From positions 332,462,651 to 332,526,650 of the forward strand of contig NC_092874.1 in assembly GCF_028372415.1 (NCBI RefSeq): DNA of 64,000 nucleotides, read 5' to 3'. Position numbers and translations under genes: made by a program. The stretch is from Notamacropus eugenii (taxonomy: Eukaryota > Chordata > Mammalia > Diprotodontia > Macropodidae). The notes under the pieces are model-generated. The model was not told where the DNA came from, ran no database searches, and saw only the letters and a list, made by a program, of their open reading frames with translations. This document shows positions 49,852 to 61,739 of this stretch, in pieces; positions within the stretch are counted from its first letter, which is position 1; the number at the start of each line of letters is the position of its first letter.

Positions 49852-50837
49852 CACAGAGTGAATTGAATAGGATGGGATCATATCTTAAAAAAAAATGAAA
49901 TTAAGCGGTGAGAGAAACATATTGGGAGGAGAAAGGGAGAAATGGAATGGGGCAAATTATCTCTCATAAAAGAGGCAAGCAAAAGCCTTTTCAGTAGAGG
50001 GAAAAAGAGGGGAGGTGAGAGAAAAACATGAAGTTTACTCTCATCACATTCCACTAAAGGAAGGAATAAAATGCACACTCATTTTGGTATGAAAACCTAC
50101 CTTACAATACAGGAAAGTGGGGGAGAAGGGGATAAGCGGGGGGGGGGGGGGAGATGATGGAAGGGAGGGCAATGGGAGGAGGGAATAATTTGAAGTCAAC
50201 ACTCTTGGGGAGGGACAGGATCAAAAGAGAGAATAGAAGCAACGGGGCGCAGGATAGGATGGAGGGAAATATAGTTAGTCTTACACAACATGACTATCAT
50301 GGAAGTCATTTGCAAAACTACACAGATATGGCCTATATTGAATTGCTTGCCTTCCAAAGGGAATGGGTGGGGAGGGAGGGATGAAGAGAAGTTGGAACTC
50401 AAATTTTAGGAACAACTGTCGAGTACTGTTCTTGCTACTAGGAAATAAGAAATACAGGTAATGGGGTACAGAAAGTTATCTGGCCCTACAGGACAAAAGA
50501 GAAGATGGGGACAAGGGAAGGGAGGGATGATAGCAGAGAGGGCAGGTTGGTGATAGGGGCAATTAGAATGCTTGGTGTTTTGGGGTGGGGGGAGGGGACA
50601 AATGGGGAGAAAATTTAGAACCCAAAATTTTGTGAAAATGAATGTTAAAAGTTAAGTAAATTAATTAAAAATATATATATTTTAAAAAAACTAAAAACAG
50701 GGTTTAAAATTAGCATCCAAGTCATTGCTTTTTTACTGTTTTCTTTTTATTTGAGGAATACATATATGTGAGAGGAAAAAATTCTTTATGGACAACATAT
50801 CTAGATGAATAGTTGGTTATTCCTTTCCATCAAAGGT

Positions 50838-51035
50838 TCCTAACCTGGGGTCAATGATCCTGTGATGTTTTTGTAAAATATTCTGATAACTAGATTTCAA
50901 TAAATGGCTTTCTTGATCATTTTGGGTATTTTATCTTAAGCATTTAAAAACATTATCGTGAGAAGGGTCTTTATTGGCTTTACCAGATTGACAATGAGGT
51001 CCATGACACACACAAAAAATGAGAAACCTCTGCTT
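50838..51035 (+). mobile_element. hAT-type nonautonomous element
   Basis: ggttcctaacctggggtcaa, gcatttaaaaacattatcgt, gagaagggtctttattggct, ggtccatgacacacacaaaa. The best-preserved copy of this family in the window. Confidence 0.65.
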
Positions 51036-51339
51036 TAAGTCAGTCAATAAAAGCATTTTTTAAGTGCCTACTACTTGCCAGGCATTGTGTTAAATGCTAG
51101 GGATCAAAGAAAGGGAAAAGATAGCCCCTGCTCTAGAGAAGCTCACTGTCTGATTTAAAACTGTGTACAAATAAGCTTTATATAGGATAAATAGAAAATA
51201 ATTAAAAGAGAGAAGGCACTAGAATTAAGAGACATTGAGAAAGGCTTCCTGTAGAAGACAGGATTTTAGTTGGGAATTAAAGTAAGTTACAGGAACCAGT
51301 AGTTGAAAATGGAGAGTATCCCCAAGAGATCATAAAAAT

Positions 51340-51985
51340 GGGAAAGGGTCCCACATGTACAAAATATTTATAGCAACTCTCTTTGTAGTTGCCAAAAACT
51401 GGAAATCAAGGGGATGCTCATCAATTGGGGAATGGCTGAATAAATTGTGGTATATGAATGTAATGGAATACTAATGTGCTATAAGAAATGATGAACAAGA
51501 AGACTTCAAAGAGGCCTGGAAAGACTTATAATGATCTGATGCTGAGTGAAAGGAACAGAACCAGGAGAACTTTGTGCACAGCAATGACCACGGTGTGCGA
51601 GAGTTTTTTCTGGTAGACTTGGATCTTCACAGCAATGCAAGGACATAGTAAAAAAAAAAAAAAATTCCCAGTGGTCTTCTAAGGCAAAATGCCTTCTACA
51701 CTCAGAGAAAGAACTATGGAATTCAATCACAAAACATAGCAGATCATTTGTGTGTGTATGTATGTATGTATGTGTGTGTGTGTGTGTGTGCATTATGTTT
51801 TGGTTTGTTATATGATTTCTCCCATTTACTTTAGCTCTTCTACACAATAGGAATGTATGTGTAGATCCTATATAAAATTGTACGCCGTCTTGGGGAAGGA
51901 GGGAGGTGGTGGGGAGTAGACAGGGGGGAAAAAATCTAAGTTTTATGGTAGTGATTGTAGAACACTAAAAATAAAAAAATAAAGA
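51340..51985 (+). mobile_element. L1 3' end inside L2
   Basis: catcaattggggaatggctg, taatggaatactaatgtgct, gaacagaaccaggagaactt, then the 3' UTR with tcttggggaaggagggaggt and an A-rich end. Possible duplicated flanks are agagatcataa and agatctcataa. Confidence 0.8.
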
Positions 51986-52065
51986 TCTCATAATACATTC
52001 TATGCATTATTTTTGCCTGCTATTTTATCCTGAACTCTTAGTTCAGAGCCAGGTATATGATAAAG

Positions 52066-52214
52066 GGAAAGGAAGGAAGGAAGGAAGGAAGGAAGGAAGG
52101 AAGGAAGGAAGGAAGGAAGGAAGGAAGGAAGGAAGGAAGGAAGGAAGGAGAAAGAAAGAGAGAAAGAAAGAGAGAGAGAGAGAAATAAAGAGAGAGAGAG
52201 AAAGAGAGAAAGAG

Positions 52215-52297
<83 letters not shown>

Positions 52298-52300
52298 AAA
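52066..52300. repeat. (GGAA)n-(GAAA)n microsatellite
   Basis: About 20 GGAA units, an interrupted GAGA segment, then about 20 GAAA units. The long open frames on both strands here are artefacts of the repeat. Confidence 0.95.
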
Positions 52301-53444
52301 TGAAGAGAGAGAACATTCCAGGGCATGAGAAACAGTCAGAAAAAAATGTCCAGGGCCAAGTCTTGTTGATGAAATAGCAAGGGGGCCAGAGATAAGAGTA
52401 CACCGCAGAGAGTAAGATGTAAGACTAGAAAGATAGAAGGGGGCTAGGTTAGGAAAGACATTGAATACCAAAGTGAGAATTTTACACTCTATCCTGAAGA
52501 TGATATGGAACCAGTAGAGGGGTTTTTTTTGAAGGGGGGGGTACAAGGGGGGGAGACATGGTCAGACCTGCACTTTAAAAAAATAACTTTAATGGATCAA
52601 TGGAACATGGATTGGATTGGAGAGAGGAGAAACTTGAGGCAAGAAGACCCACCAACAGGCCATTGTGATACTCCAGAAGTCCTGAGGTAATGAGGTGATA
52701 CCCAGTCTCATGATAAACGGCAACAACATTACTGCAACATTAATGATTAACTATTTTACAAAGTTTTTTTCTTTCAGTTTTTAATTTGAGAGACAGAAAA
52801 GGTTGTTGAAGAGCAGGGATTAGCAATAGTAATGCCACAAAAAAAAGGAGGGTCATAGGAACAGTTTTAAGTGCACAAAAGATAACAAAAGGAAATTTAG
52901 GAGTTAGCACAAATAGGATAGTTCTGAAAATAACTTAGAGAATGTATTAAATAATTTTTTTTCAAAACCAAATGGTATACAATAAGAGATTTATGGCATA
53001 GAGAATTCTGTTTTGTGTTCTGCAATGTATATGGAAATGCCCTTTTTTTAAGCATTTAAGTTCAGATTTTTTTTTGCAAAAACAAAATATTAACTATCTG
53101 GAGCTTCCCTGTGATCAAGGGTCACAAGCCTATTCTCTCTAGAGCCATAAATGTTGACTTCACTTGGAAAGGTACTTTCAATACATCATGCAGACATGTG
53201 AAAAAGATGCCTATGCATCTGTATAGAAACCTTCTAAGAACCCTTTTGGTTATAGCCAATTTTTATTCCCTCTCACCTATGATTATTTATTTGTTATACA
53301 ATTATCAAACAAATAAAACCAATTAAACTTACTTTGCAGCTATTTAAATTTAAATAAATTCCCACACAAAATGTCAAAACTTTCCAGTTATGCTCCCATC
53401 CATTCTTGGCTAATTCATTTCCTTTTACTTTTCCCTTTACAAGC

Positions 53445-53618
53445 TCCTAACCTAGGAATTATAAACTTATTTTTTAAAATTTTCATAACTGTATTTTAAT
53501 GTAATTGGTTTCCTTTGTAATCCTGTGTATTTTCTTTCATGCATTTAATAATATTATTCTGAGAAAAGTTCATTGGATTCACCAGTCACCAAAAAACAGT
53601 TAAGAATCCCTGTCTAAT
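53445..53618 (+). mobile_element. hAT-type nonautonomous remnant
   Basis: gtattttaatgtaattggtt, aataatattattctgagaaa, cattggattcaccagtcacc and gttaagaatccctg, the same family as 14037 and 50838. Confidence 0.6.
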
Positions 53619-54284
53619 ATGTGTGTACTCTGTTCTGCTTTTTTCAATCTGTAGTATTTCATAAAGGATTGTTTAGCAATATTTACAACATTACTTTGTT
53701 AAGCATTAATATACCACAGTTTATTTACTCCTTCAAATTCTTGGGACTTCCAGTGCTCTGGTTTTGCTAATTTCAATACAACATGATGAAAATTTTCAGA
53801 TGACTATCTTTTATTTAATAGTTATAAAATTTTTTTACTTTATTCTAATGCAAATGCAAAATATAAAAACAATTATGATTCGTTTCTTAAATTTTTGAGT
53901 TCCAAATTCTCTTCCTCTCTCCCTCTCTCACCTCCCCCTTCAATGAGGCAAGCAATTTATTATCGATTTTATATGCGCAAGTCATGAAAAATACATTTCC
54001 ATATCAGTCACGTTGTAAAAGAAAACAGACAAAACAGACCAAAAAAGGGAAAAATAAAGTTTTTAAAAAGTATGCTTTGATCTGCATTCAGGCTCCATAA
54101 GCTCCTTCTCTGGAGGTGGGTAGCATTTTTTCATTTTAAGTCCTTCAGAACTGTCTTAGGCCACTGTATTGCTGAGAATAGCTAAGTCATTCATAGTTGA
54201 TCATGATACAACATTGTTATTACTGCATACACTGTTCTCCTGGTTCTGCTCACTTCACTTTGCATCAGTTCATGTAAGTCTTCA

Positions 54285-57014
54285 CGATACAGTGTGTTCA
54301 ACTATGGCTGATCAGACCAGTAAGAGCTCAGGAGGCTCTACAGATCAGGCTTAAATATTCCATATGAACATTTATAGCAGAGATGGCTCTAAATCTGAGC
54401 ATCTAACATTTCCTTTGCACTACTGCAATTCTGCTTTGCTCAGAAAGCAAAGTGTCACCTTTGATACAGGTACATCATACTGAATGGTCTTTTTCACTGT
54501 CCCCCATGTCTCACGATTGATTCCAAAGTCTTTCAGAGGGACCTTGAGAGTGTCCTCATACTGCTTCTTCTGATCATGTGAGCACTTATCTTGTGAAAGT
54601 TCTCTGTAAAATCATCTTTTAGGCAAAAGCATTCAAATAACGTGGCTAGCCCACTGGAGCTGCACTCTCTGCAGTAAAGTTTGAATGCTTGGCAGTTCAG
54701 TTTGAGAAAGGACCTTAGTGTCTGGGGCCTTTATCTTGCCAGGTGATCTTCAGACTCTTCCTAAGACAATTCAAATGGAAGCAACTTAATATCTTGGTAT
54801 GGTGCTAGTAGACTGTCCAAGTTTCACAGGCATACAACAATGAGGTCAGCATAACAGCTCTGTAGAACTTCAGGTTAGTGGGCTGCTTAATAGCTTTTCT
54901 CTCCCACACTTTCCTTTGAAGCCTCCCAAACACTGAGGGAGCTCTGGCAATGTGTATGTAAACTTCCTCATCTACGTGTATATCGCTAGAAAGGATACTG
55001 CCAAGGAAAGTGAACTTATTCACTGCATTCAAAATTTCTCCATTTGCTGTAACCAAAACCATGTATGGATGGTGTGGTGCTGGCTGGTGGGGAAATTCTG
55101 TTTGTTAGGCCAAAATCAGCACAAGCAGCAGAGAATCAATCCATACTTTGTTGCCTCTCAGCCTCTGAGGTTGCACTGAGAGCACAATCATCGATGAACA
55201 AGATCACGCACCAACTCCCTCCACTTTAGTTCTGGCTTGTAACCTTCTCAAGTTAAATTATTTACTGTCAGTAAGGTAGCTGACTTGGATGCCACTTTCA
55301 TCCTTACTGAAGGGGTGTAACATCATCACTGAGAACATTATGCTAAAAAGCATGGGAGCAGGTACACAGTCTTGCTTCACTTTACTGGTATAACTGGGAA
55401 AGTGTGAGAGAGCACTGTCCATTATCCAGAACCCATGCAAGCATGCTGTCATGAAACTGACGTACACTAATAACCAGGCTACCAAATTTTGCACAAGCTC
55501 TCACTATTAAGGATATCAAAGGCCTTGGTCAGACTGATAAACATGGTATACAAACCTCCGTTCTGCTCCTGGCATTTCTCCTGGAGTTGTTGGACAGCAG
55601 ACAAAATATGGTTTATTTCTTGTCCCTTTTTGAAGTCACACTGGCTCTCAACTAGAGGGCCATCTTCCAAGTGAAGGATCAGCCTACTACAAATGACTCT
55701 TGCATTAAAGAATCCTGCATCTTTCTAAAGCTGCACTTGCACTTTATTTTTGATGGAATTAAACACTGTCTCCTTAGAGACAGATGAACTGTCTTGCTAG
55801 TAAAATCTTGTGGAGTTCTTATTTCTCTTTTAGTAGCTCTGAATTTCTCCATCATTTTTGTCAAACCAGTCTTGATGTTCTTGAGTGTTCTGGCCCAGAT
55901 GAGCAGATGCAGCGCCTGTACACCAAATCTCTGAAAGCTGTCCATTCCTTTTCTGCTCCACTGTTGCCAACCATGTGTAGGCTCAGTTTTCCCTCCAAGT
56001 TAGCAACTGTTTCCACTCTGCTATAATCTGTTTACATGAAGTCTTCTGGTAGTCACCTTGCCTTGGGGCCACTGCTTTTGTTAAATGTAAATATATAGCT
56101 TGGAAAGGATAAATCTATGACCAGTCCAGCACTCTGTGACATACAGAGTCTTTATCGTTCTCCATCCTGTCTCTTCTCCTTAAACACCACTGTTTGCTGT
56201 GAGGGTGCATCAATGAGGTTTTATTGCATTTAAGTAAACAGAAGACAATATTAGTGACGAAGTCATGAGATGCTCAAGTATCTTGTTTCCTTGTTTCCAA
56301 CTCCATTCCTTCCAAGGACTCCCTGCCATGTCTGGTAGTCTATCCCTACTCTTGCATTAATGTCACCCAGAATTATAAGTTTGTCCTTTTTCAATATACT
56401 GAAAATGAGGGTCTCCGGGTCATCTTCTCACTGGACTGTGACTACAGCTTCTGGTGTATCCGTACCTGCTACTTTGTCTCTTACTTGTCACCACAGGACA
56501 CTGAAGTAGATAAAAATGGTAAAATGGTATAAGTGATGTTTTCTGACTACTGCATAAACTGGATTTAAATGAGGCAGAGTTGCACAAAGTCACAGGTCTC
56601 ACTGTCTTCCAGAGTCATCAGTCTAGTAGTAGGACAAAGTCAAGACGACTGGCTATGGCTCAGAATGCAACAGATGACCTTGGCATCTTCCATGACTAAC
56701 TAAGCTTTAAGGGTGGCACGGCACCTGTTTGATCCACCTTAATGGACATTGAAACAACTGTTCTCATCCACCTATTCTGCCAGGGGAAATCTTCACGTTT
56801 GGCCCCTAACTCACGAACAAATGTGAGACCCCTCGGTTACCCTCAACCTGTCTGCCAAAACAGTTTACTGTGATGTGGCCACTGTGCAGGCTACAGCTTC
56901 TTGGAGCCACAGACTGAGTTGGGTGAATCAGACAGACACCAAAGGTGAAAAGCAGACCTGAAAAGGGTATAAAAGCCCTCACACCAGAGATACTAGTCTT
57001 TCCTGAACACCCCT
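54285..57014 (-). mobile_element. RTE-type LINE inside L1
   Basis: About 2.7 kb read on the minus strand. An endonuclease-like trace (LGDINARVG, near 56346-56370) precedes decayed reverse-transcriptase blocks, and the 3' part shares text with the RTE end at 39375. The 5' 300 bp (56710-57014) is not recognised and may be leader. Assignment to RTE rests on the RT blocks and 3' end. Confidence 0.65.
54805..55945 (-). pseudogene. RTE reverse-transcriptase remnants
   Basis: On the minus strand: DFKKGQEINHILSAVQQLQE and LYTMFISLTKAFDILN (55479-55670, RT palm start), then KVKQDCVPAPMLFSIMFSVM (55258-55494), then FTFLGSILSSDIHVDEEV and FYRAVMLTSLLYACETWTVY (54805-55062). These sit in order but in different frames with stops between them. 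The palm YADD-type box is not visible. Confidence 0.7.
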
Positions 57015-58051
57015 TTACCTAGAGCAAAACAGAAATTCCATCACAATTATATACCACCACTTGTTCTGTCATTCCCCAATTGATGGGCATTGTCTCAATT
57101 TACAATTCTTTGCCACCAAAAAAACCCAGCTGCTATAAATATTTTTGCACATATAGGTTCTTTTCTTTTGATCTCTTTGGTATTCAGACCCAGCAGTGGT
57201 GTTGAAGGGTTAAAGGGCATGCACAGTTTTATAGCCCTTTAGGCACATTTCCAAATTGCTCTCCAGAATTGGTTGGGTCAGTTCACAACTCCACCAACAG
57301 TGCATCGGTGTCACAATTTTTCTACATCCCCTCCAACATCTGTCATATTTCTTTGTTGTCATATTAGCCAATCTGATAGGAGTGAAGTGGTAACTCAGAC
57401 TTGTTTTATTTTGCATTTCTCTAAGCAATAATGATTTGGATTATTTTTTATTATGACTGTAAATAACTGATTTCTTCTGAAAACAGCCTGTTCATATCCT
57501 TTAATCATTTATCAATTGGGGAATGGCTTTTATTTTTAAAAGTTTGACCCAGATCCTTATATTTTTTAAAAATGAGGCCTACATCAGAGAAACGTGCTAT
57601 AAACAATTTTTTCCCAGTTTCCCAATTTCCTTCTAATGTTGGCTGCAATGGTTTTGCTTGTGCAAAAACTTTTTAAATTTAGTGCAATCAAAATTATCCA
57701 TTTTATATTCTATATAAATATCTCTCTCATGTCCTCTTATCAAAATTCTTCATTCATAAGTCTGACAGGTAAACTATTTCATGCACTCCTAATTTCTTTA
57801 TGACATCTCCTTTTATGCGGACTCTAAATCATGTACCCTTTTGGACCTTATCTTGGTAGATGTTGTAACACGTTGGGCTATACCTAGTTTCTGCCAAATT
57901 GCTTTCTAATTTTCCCAGAAATTTTTGTCAAATAATAAGTTCTTTCCCCAAAAGCTTGGGTCTTTGTGTTTATTAAACATGAGGATCATTATGGTCATTT
58001 ACAACTGTGTATTGTATACTTAATCTATTCCACTGATCCATCACTATTTCT

Positions 58052-58192
58052 TTTTTTTTTCAATAAGGAGCCATTGTTTATTGAGTAGAGGAGTGACACT
58101 TCAGAAAATCAATTTTGACAACTGTTTGGAGAATGGATTGGAGACAGGGAGACCAATTAGGCAGTTATCAAAGTATTCTAGTGAATACTTTG
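58052..58192 (-). mobile_element. L2-derived short retrocopy inside L1
   Basis: On the minus strand an L2 segment (cctaattggtctccctgtct, ccaatccattctccaaacag, ctcctctactcaataaacaa) ends in an A-run of about 11. The flanks catcactatttct (58039-58051) and catcactctatttct (58193-58207) look like a target-site duplication of L1 sequence. Confidence 0.6.
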
Positions 58193-58734
58193 CATCACTC
58201 TATTTCTTAACCAGTATCAATGTTTTAATGATTACTGCACTCTGTAATACAATTTGAGATCTGGTACTGCTAGGCCACCTTCCCTGACCTTATCTTTTTT
58301 GTAATATTCAGGGTATATTACCAACAATTATGATTTATTATTTAATGAGTCACTTAGAATATAATTGCATAAGTGAAGGGCAGTAACTACTTAGGAAGTA
58401 TGATATGAAAGCCATTAAAATGCCATGGAAAGACCACTTGACCTGGAGTGAGATAACCTGAATTCAACTCCAACTCCAGCAGCAAAGAACAATATAGAAC
58501 TACATAAAAGAAGACAACTTTAAACAGTAATAAAACAGATCAAAAGCAACATATAATGCTGGAACTAACTCACAAAGGATATATTTGTCCTTTCTTTTAA
58601 TAAACAACAACAACAAAAAAGTGCCAAAGCATATGGCTGTCAGGACTATCACTCATAATCACAGTTTTATTTTATTTTAGAGGATTCTATATTGTAGGCA
58701 ACTTAACTATGAGTACATACAATGGGATTCTGCA

Positions 58735-61245
58735 TGATGTTTTCAAACAAAATTTATCAACTTGAAAAATACTTAAATTATCAACAAAGCCCTAGCACAA
58801 GAGATAGAAAGGGAAATTCCATTTAAAATAACTGCACAAAACAGAAAATATTTGGGAGTCTACCTGCCAACACAAACCCAGGAAATATATAAACATTATT
58901 ACAAAACACTTTTCATATAAAGTCAGATCTAAACAACTGGAAAAATATCAATTGCTCATGGGTAAGCTGAGTTAGTATAATAAAAATGACAATTCTACCT
59001 AAATTAGTTTACTTATTCAGTGTCATACCAATTGAACTACCAAAACATATTTTACGAAGCTAGAAAAAATATTAAAATTCATCTGGAAGAACAAAAGGTC
59101 AAGAATATCAAAGGAATTAATGTAAAAAAATTTCGGAGGGAGGTGGCCTAGCCATACTACATCTAAAACAATATTATAAAGTGGCAATCATCAAAATTAT
59201 TTAGTACTGGCTAAGAAGCAGAGTGGCGGATCACTGGAACAGGTTAGGTACGCAAAACATAGTAGTAAACAACTACAGTAACCTATTGTTTGATAAACCC
59301 CAAAACTCCTGCTTCCAGGGTAAGAACTCACTATTTGAAAAAAACTGCTGGGAAAAGTGAAAATAGTATGGCAGAAACCAGATATAGACCAACATAACTC
59401 ACTCTGTATAACAAGATACAGTTGAAATGGCTACATGATTTAGATATAAAGGGTGATGCCATAAGCAAATCAGGAGAGCAAGGAAAAGTTTACATATCAA
59501 ATCTATAGAGAAGGGAAGAATTTATGACCAAATGAGATAGAGAGCATTATGAAATGCAAAATGAATAATTCTGATTACATTAAAAGATTTTTGCACAAAC
59601 AAAACCAATGCAACCAAGATCAGAAGGAAAACAAAAAGTTGGGAAATACTTTTTACAGGAAATGTTTCTGATAAAGGCCTTATTTCTGAAATACAGGACT
59701 GAGTTAAATTTATAAAAATATAAGTCATTCTCCACTTGATAAATGAATGAAGAAAGTAAAGCTATCTACAATCATATGAAAAAATGCTCTAAATCACTAC
59801 TGATCAGTGAAATGCAAAATAAAATAATTCTAAATCACTACTGATTAGAGAAATGCAAATTAAAACAATTCTCACACCACCTATCAGATTGAGCAATATG
59901 ATAGAATAGGAAAATGATAAATGTTGGAAAGATGTGAGAAAACTGTAACACTAATACATTGTTGGTGGAGTTGTGAACTGATCCAAGCATCCTGTGTATA
60001 ACCTTTGATACAACAATACAACTACTAGGTCTGTATCCCGAAGAGATAAAAAATCAAAAGGAAAAGGACCTATATGAGCAAAAATATTTACAGCTGTTCT
60101 TGTGGAGACAAAGAATTGGAAATTGATGAGATGCTCATCAGTTGGGGAATGGCTGAACAAGTTGTGACATAGGGATGTAATGGAATACAACTGCGCTACA
60201 AGAAATGATGAGCAGGCAGATTTCAGAAAAACCAGCTAAGACTTAACATGAATTGATGTTCAGTGAAGTGAGTAGAACCAGGAGAACATTGTACACAGTA
60301 ACAGCAACAATGTGTGATAATCAACTATGAAAGAATTAGCTCTTCTCAGCAATACAATGATCTAAGATAATTCCAAAAGATTTGTGATGGAAAATGTTTT
60401 CCACATCCAGAGGAAGAAATATTAAGAGTCTGAATGAAATTGAAACATAATTTTTTCCATTTTTTTTGCTTCTGATTTATTTCTTCTTTTATGGCATGAC
60501 TAATGTAGAAATGTGTTTAACATGCACAAGTTCTTTTAATTTGCTTTATAAAAGAAAGACAGCTTCAAAGGGGTTCACTATTCTTCTTTAATTACACATA
60601 TATGTCATTCAGTTGTTCAGGGGAAAGGTTAATACCCTGAATGTAGAGAAAATACAAGAAGAGAAATTAGCACAAAGATCAACAGACAGGGCTCCAATTG
60701 TCTGAACAAAGTAATGTAACCACCTACATACACCACTAGATGGGGGAGCAACAACATCTGGGGGGGGGGGGGGGTGAGGGGGCCTCTTAACAAACGACTA
60801 CTCGGTCCTTCTCATAAGTGAAACCTCCAAAGCAAAATACCAACCCCTGAAATATATATGCACTTTCAGAGCCAGAAGCCATCACAACCCTCTTGTCTGA
60901 GTGCCTAATTGCCTTAGTACCAAAAGGTGTGAAAGCTTTCCTACAAGCAAGCTTTGTCCCCAATGGGCTCCAAGTGACTCAGGATGTATGACAGCTGGGC
61001 TGGAACTTAAAGCAACAAGACATTTGTCATTGAACACATGTGGTCACACAAGCCTATTAATGGATGGGTAAGATCTTCACATTCCTTACAATAACCTATA
61101 TCAGATTACTTGCCATCTTGGGGAGAGGAGGGAGAAAAACTTGGAACTCACAATCTTATTTTAAAAATGAGTCTTGAAAACTATTTTTACATGTAATTGG
61201 AAAAAATAAATTACTATTTACATTTTTTAAAAAAGAAAAATACTT
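58735..61245 (+). mobile_element. L1 3' half with 3' UTR, split by an insert
   Basis: The ORF2 C-terminal part runs from tcaacaaagccctagcacaa through aacaaaaggtcaagaatatc, gatgctcatcagttggggaa and gaaccaggagaacattgtac. The 3' UTR is interrupted at about 60535 and resumes at about 61094 with acctatatcagattacttgc to an AATAAA and an A-rich end. Stops and short indels are frequent. Confidence 0.8.
60535..61093. mobile_element. unidentified ~560-bp insertion in L1 3' UTR
   Basis: This text is not part of the L1 3' UTR seen in the other copies. It holds a 16-base G-run (60761-60776) and stretches such as ccagaagccatcacaaccct and gtgcctaattgccttagtac. It may derive from a retrovirus-like fossil, but I cannot place its family or ends. 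Confidence 0.4.
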
Positions 61246-61739
61246 CAGTAAATAATATAACAATATTGGCCCAATGGATTTGGTCTGCAGTTTTCTCATG
61301 TGCAAAATGAAGTGACTGGGTAAAGTGATCACTAAGATCCAATTCTAAATTATATAATCTGATGAAAATTCAGACAATATTTGAATTCTTTTCATCAGAG
61401 TATTATTTATCAAATAAAATAAAAATGTATATCACAGGATTTATATCACATAGGATTTAGATGTGGAAGGCAGCTAAGAATTCATCAACATCCTCATTTT
61501 ACAGATAAGGAAAACGAGGTTTCCAAAAGAGTTCCATATACCCAAGAACAGAAAACTAGGGCCGTAAGGACACCTTATTCTGAAAAGAGCTAGGAAAAAA
61601 AGAACGTTGTTCAGTAGAAATTAAGTGTAGTCCAACACCTTATACTATATAGCACATAGTAAGCTTTCAGACAGATAGGCTATCTAAATATAAAAAGGTC
61701 TCATCATAAAAAAAAAATTAGAAGAGAACTGAGGCAGTA

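Larger units (their letters stand above)
47942..50692 (+). mobile_element. HAL1 (half-L1) retrotransposon, near full length
   Basis: About 2.75 kb. It begins with an L1-like GC-rich 5' region (gaggaggcaagatggaggag), then an ORF1 homologous to L1 ORF1, then a G/A-rich 3' region with a CA repeat and an A/T-rich end. No ORF2 or reverse transcriptase is present. Duplicated flanks aaaaatagggttta (47928-47941) and aaaaacagggttta (50693-50706) match at 13 of 14, marking a complete insertion. HAL1 elements are known L1 derivatives mobilised in trans by L1. Confidence 0.8.
51045..52690 (-). mobile_element. L2 LINE fragment split by an L1 and a microsatellite
   Basis: Antisense L2 before the insert: gtgcctactacttgccaggc, ctctagagaagctcactgtc, gaaaggcttcctgtagaaga. 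After it: ggttaggaaagacattgaat, tacactctatcctgaagatg, cattgtgatactccag. Confidence 0.75.
53830..58335 (-). mobile_element. L1 copy split by an RTE element and a short L2 retrocopy
   Basis: The antisense L1 3' UTR and ORF2 end occupy 53830-54284 (tctggaggtgggtagcattt, ttcactttgcatcagttcat). The L1 resumes at about 57015 (ttccccaattgatgggcatt) and runs to about 58335 (gagatctggtactgctaggc). Only the 3' part of an L1 is present. Confidence 0.8.

Noticed and set aside
52000-52546. Open frames of 108-167 residues on both strands over the GGAA/GAAA repeat
   Set aside because: They are products of a tandem repeat with no stop codons; composition is pure repeat translation.
56968-56975. TATAAAAG as a promoter
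   Set aside because: It is in unrecognised sequence at the edge of an RTE copy and no gene follows on the plus strand.
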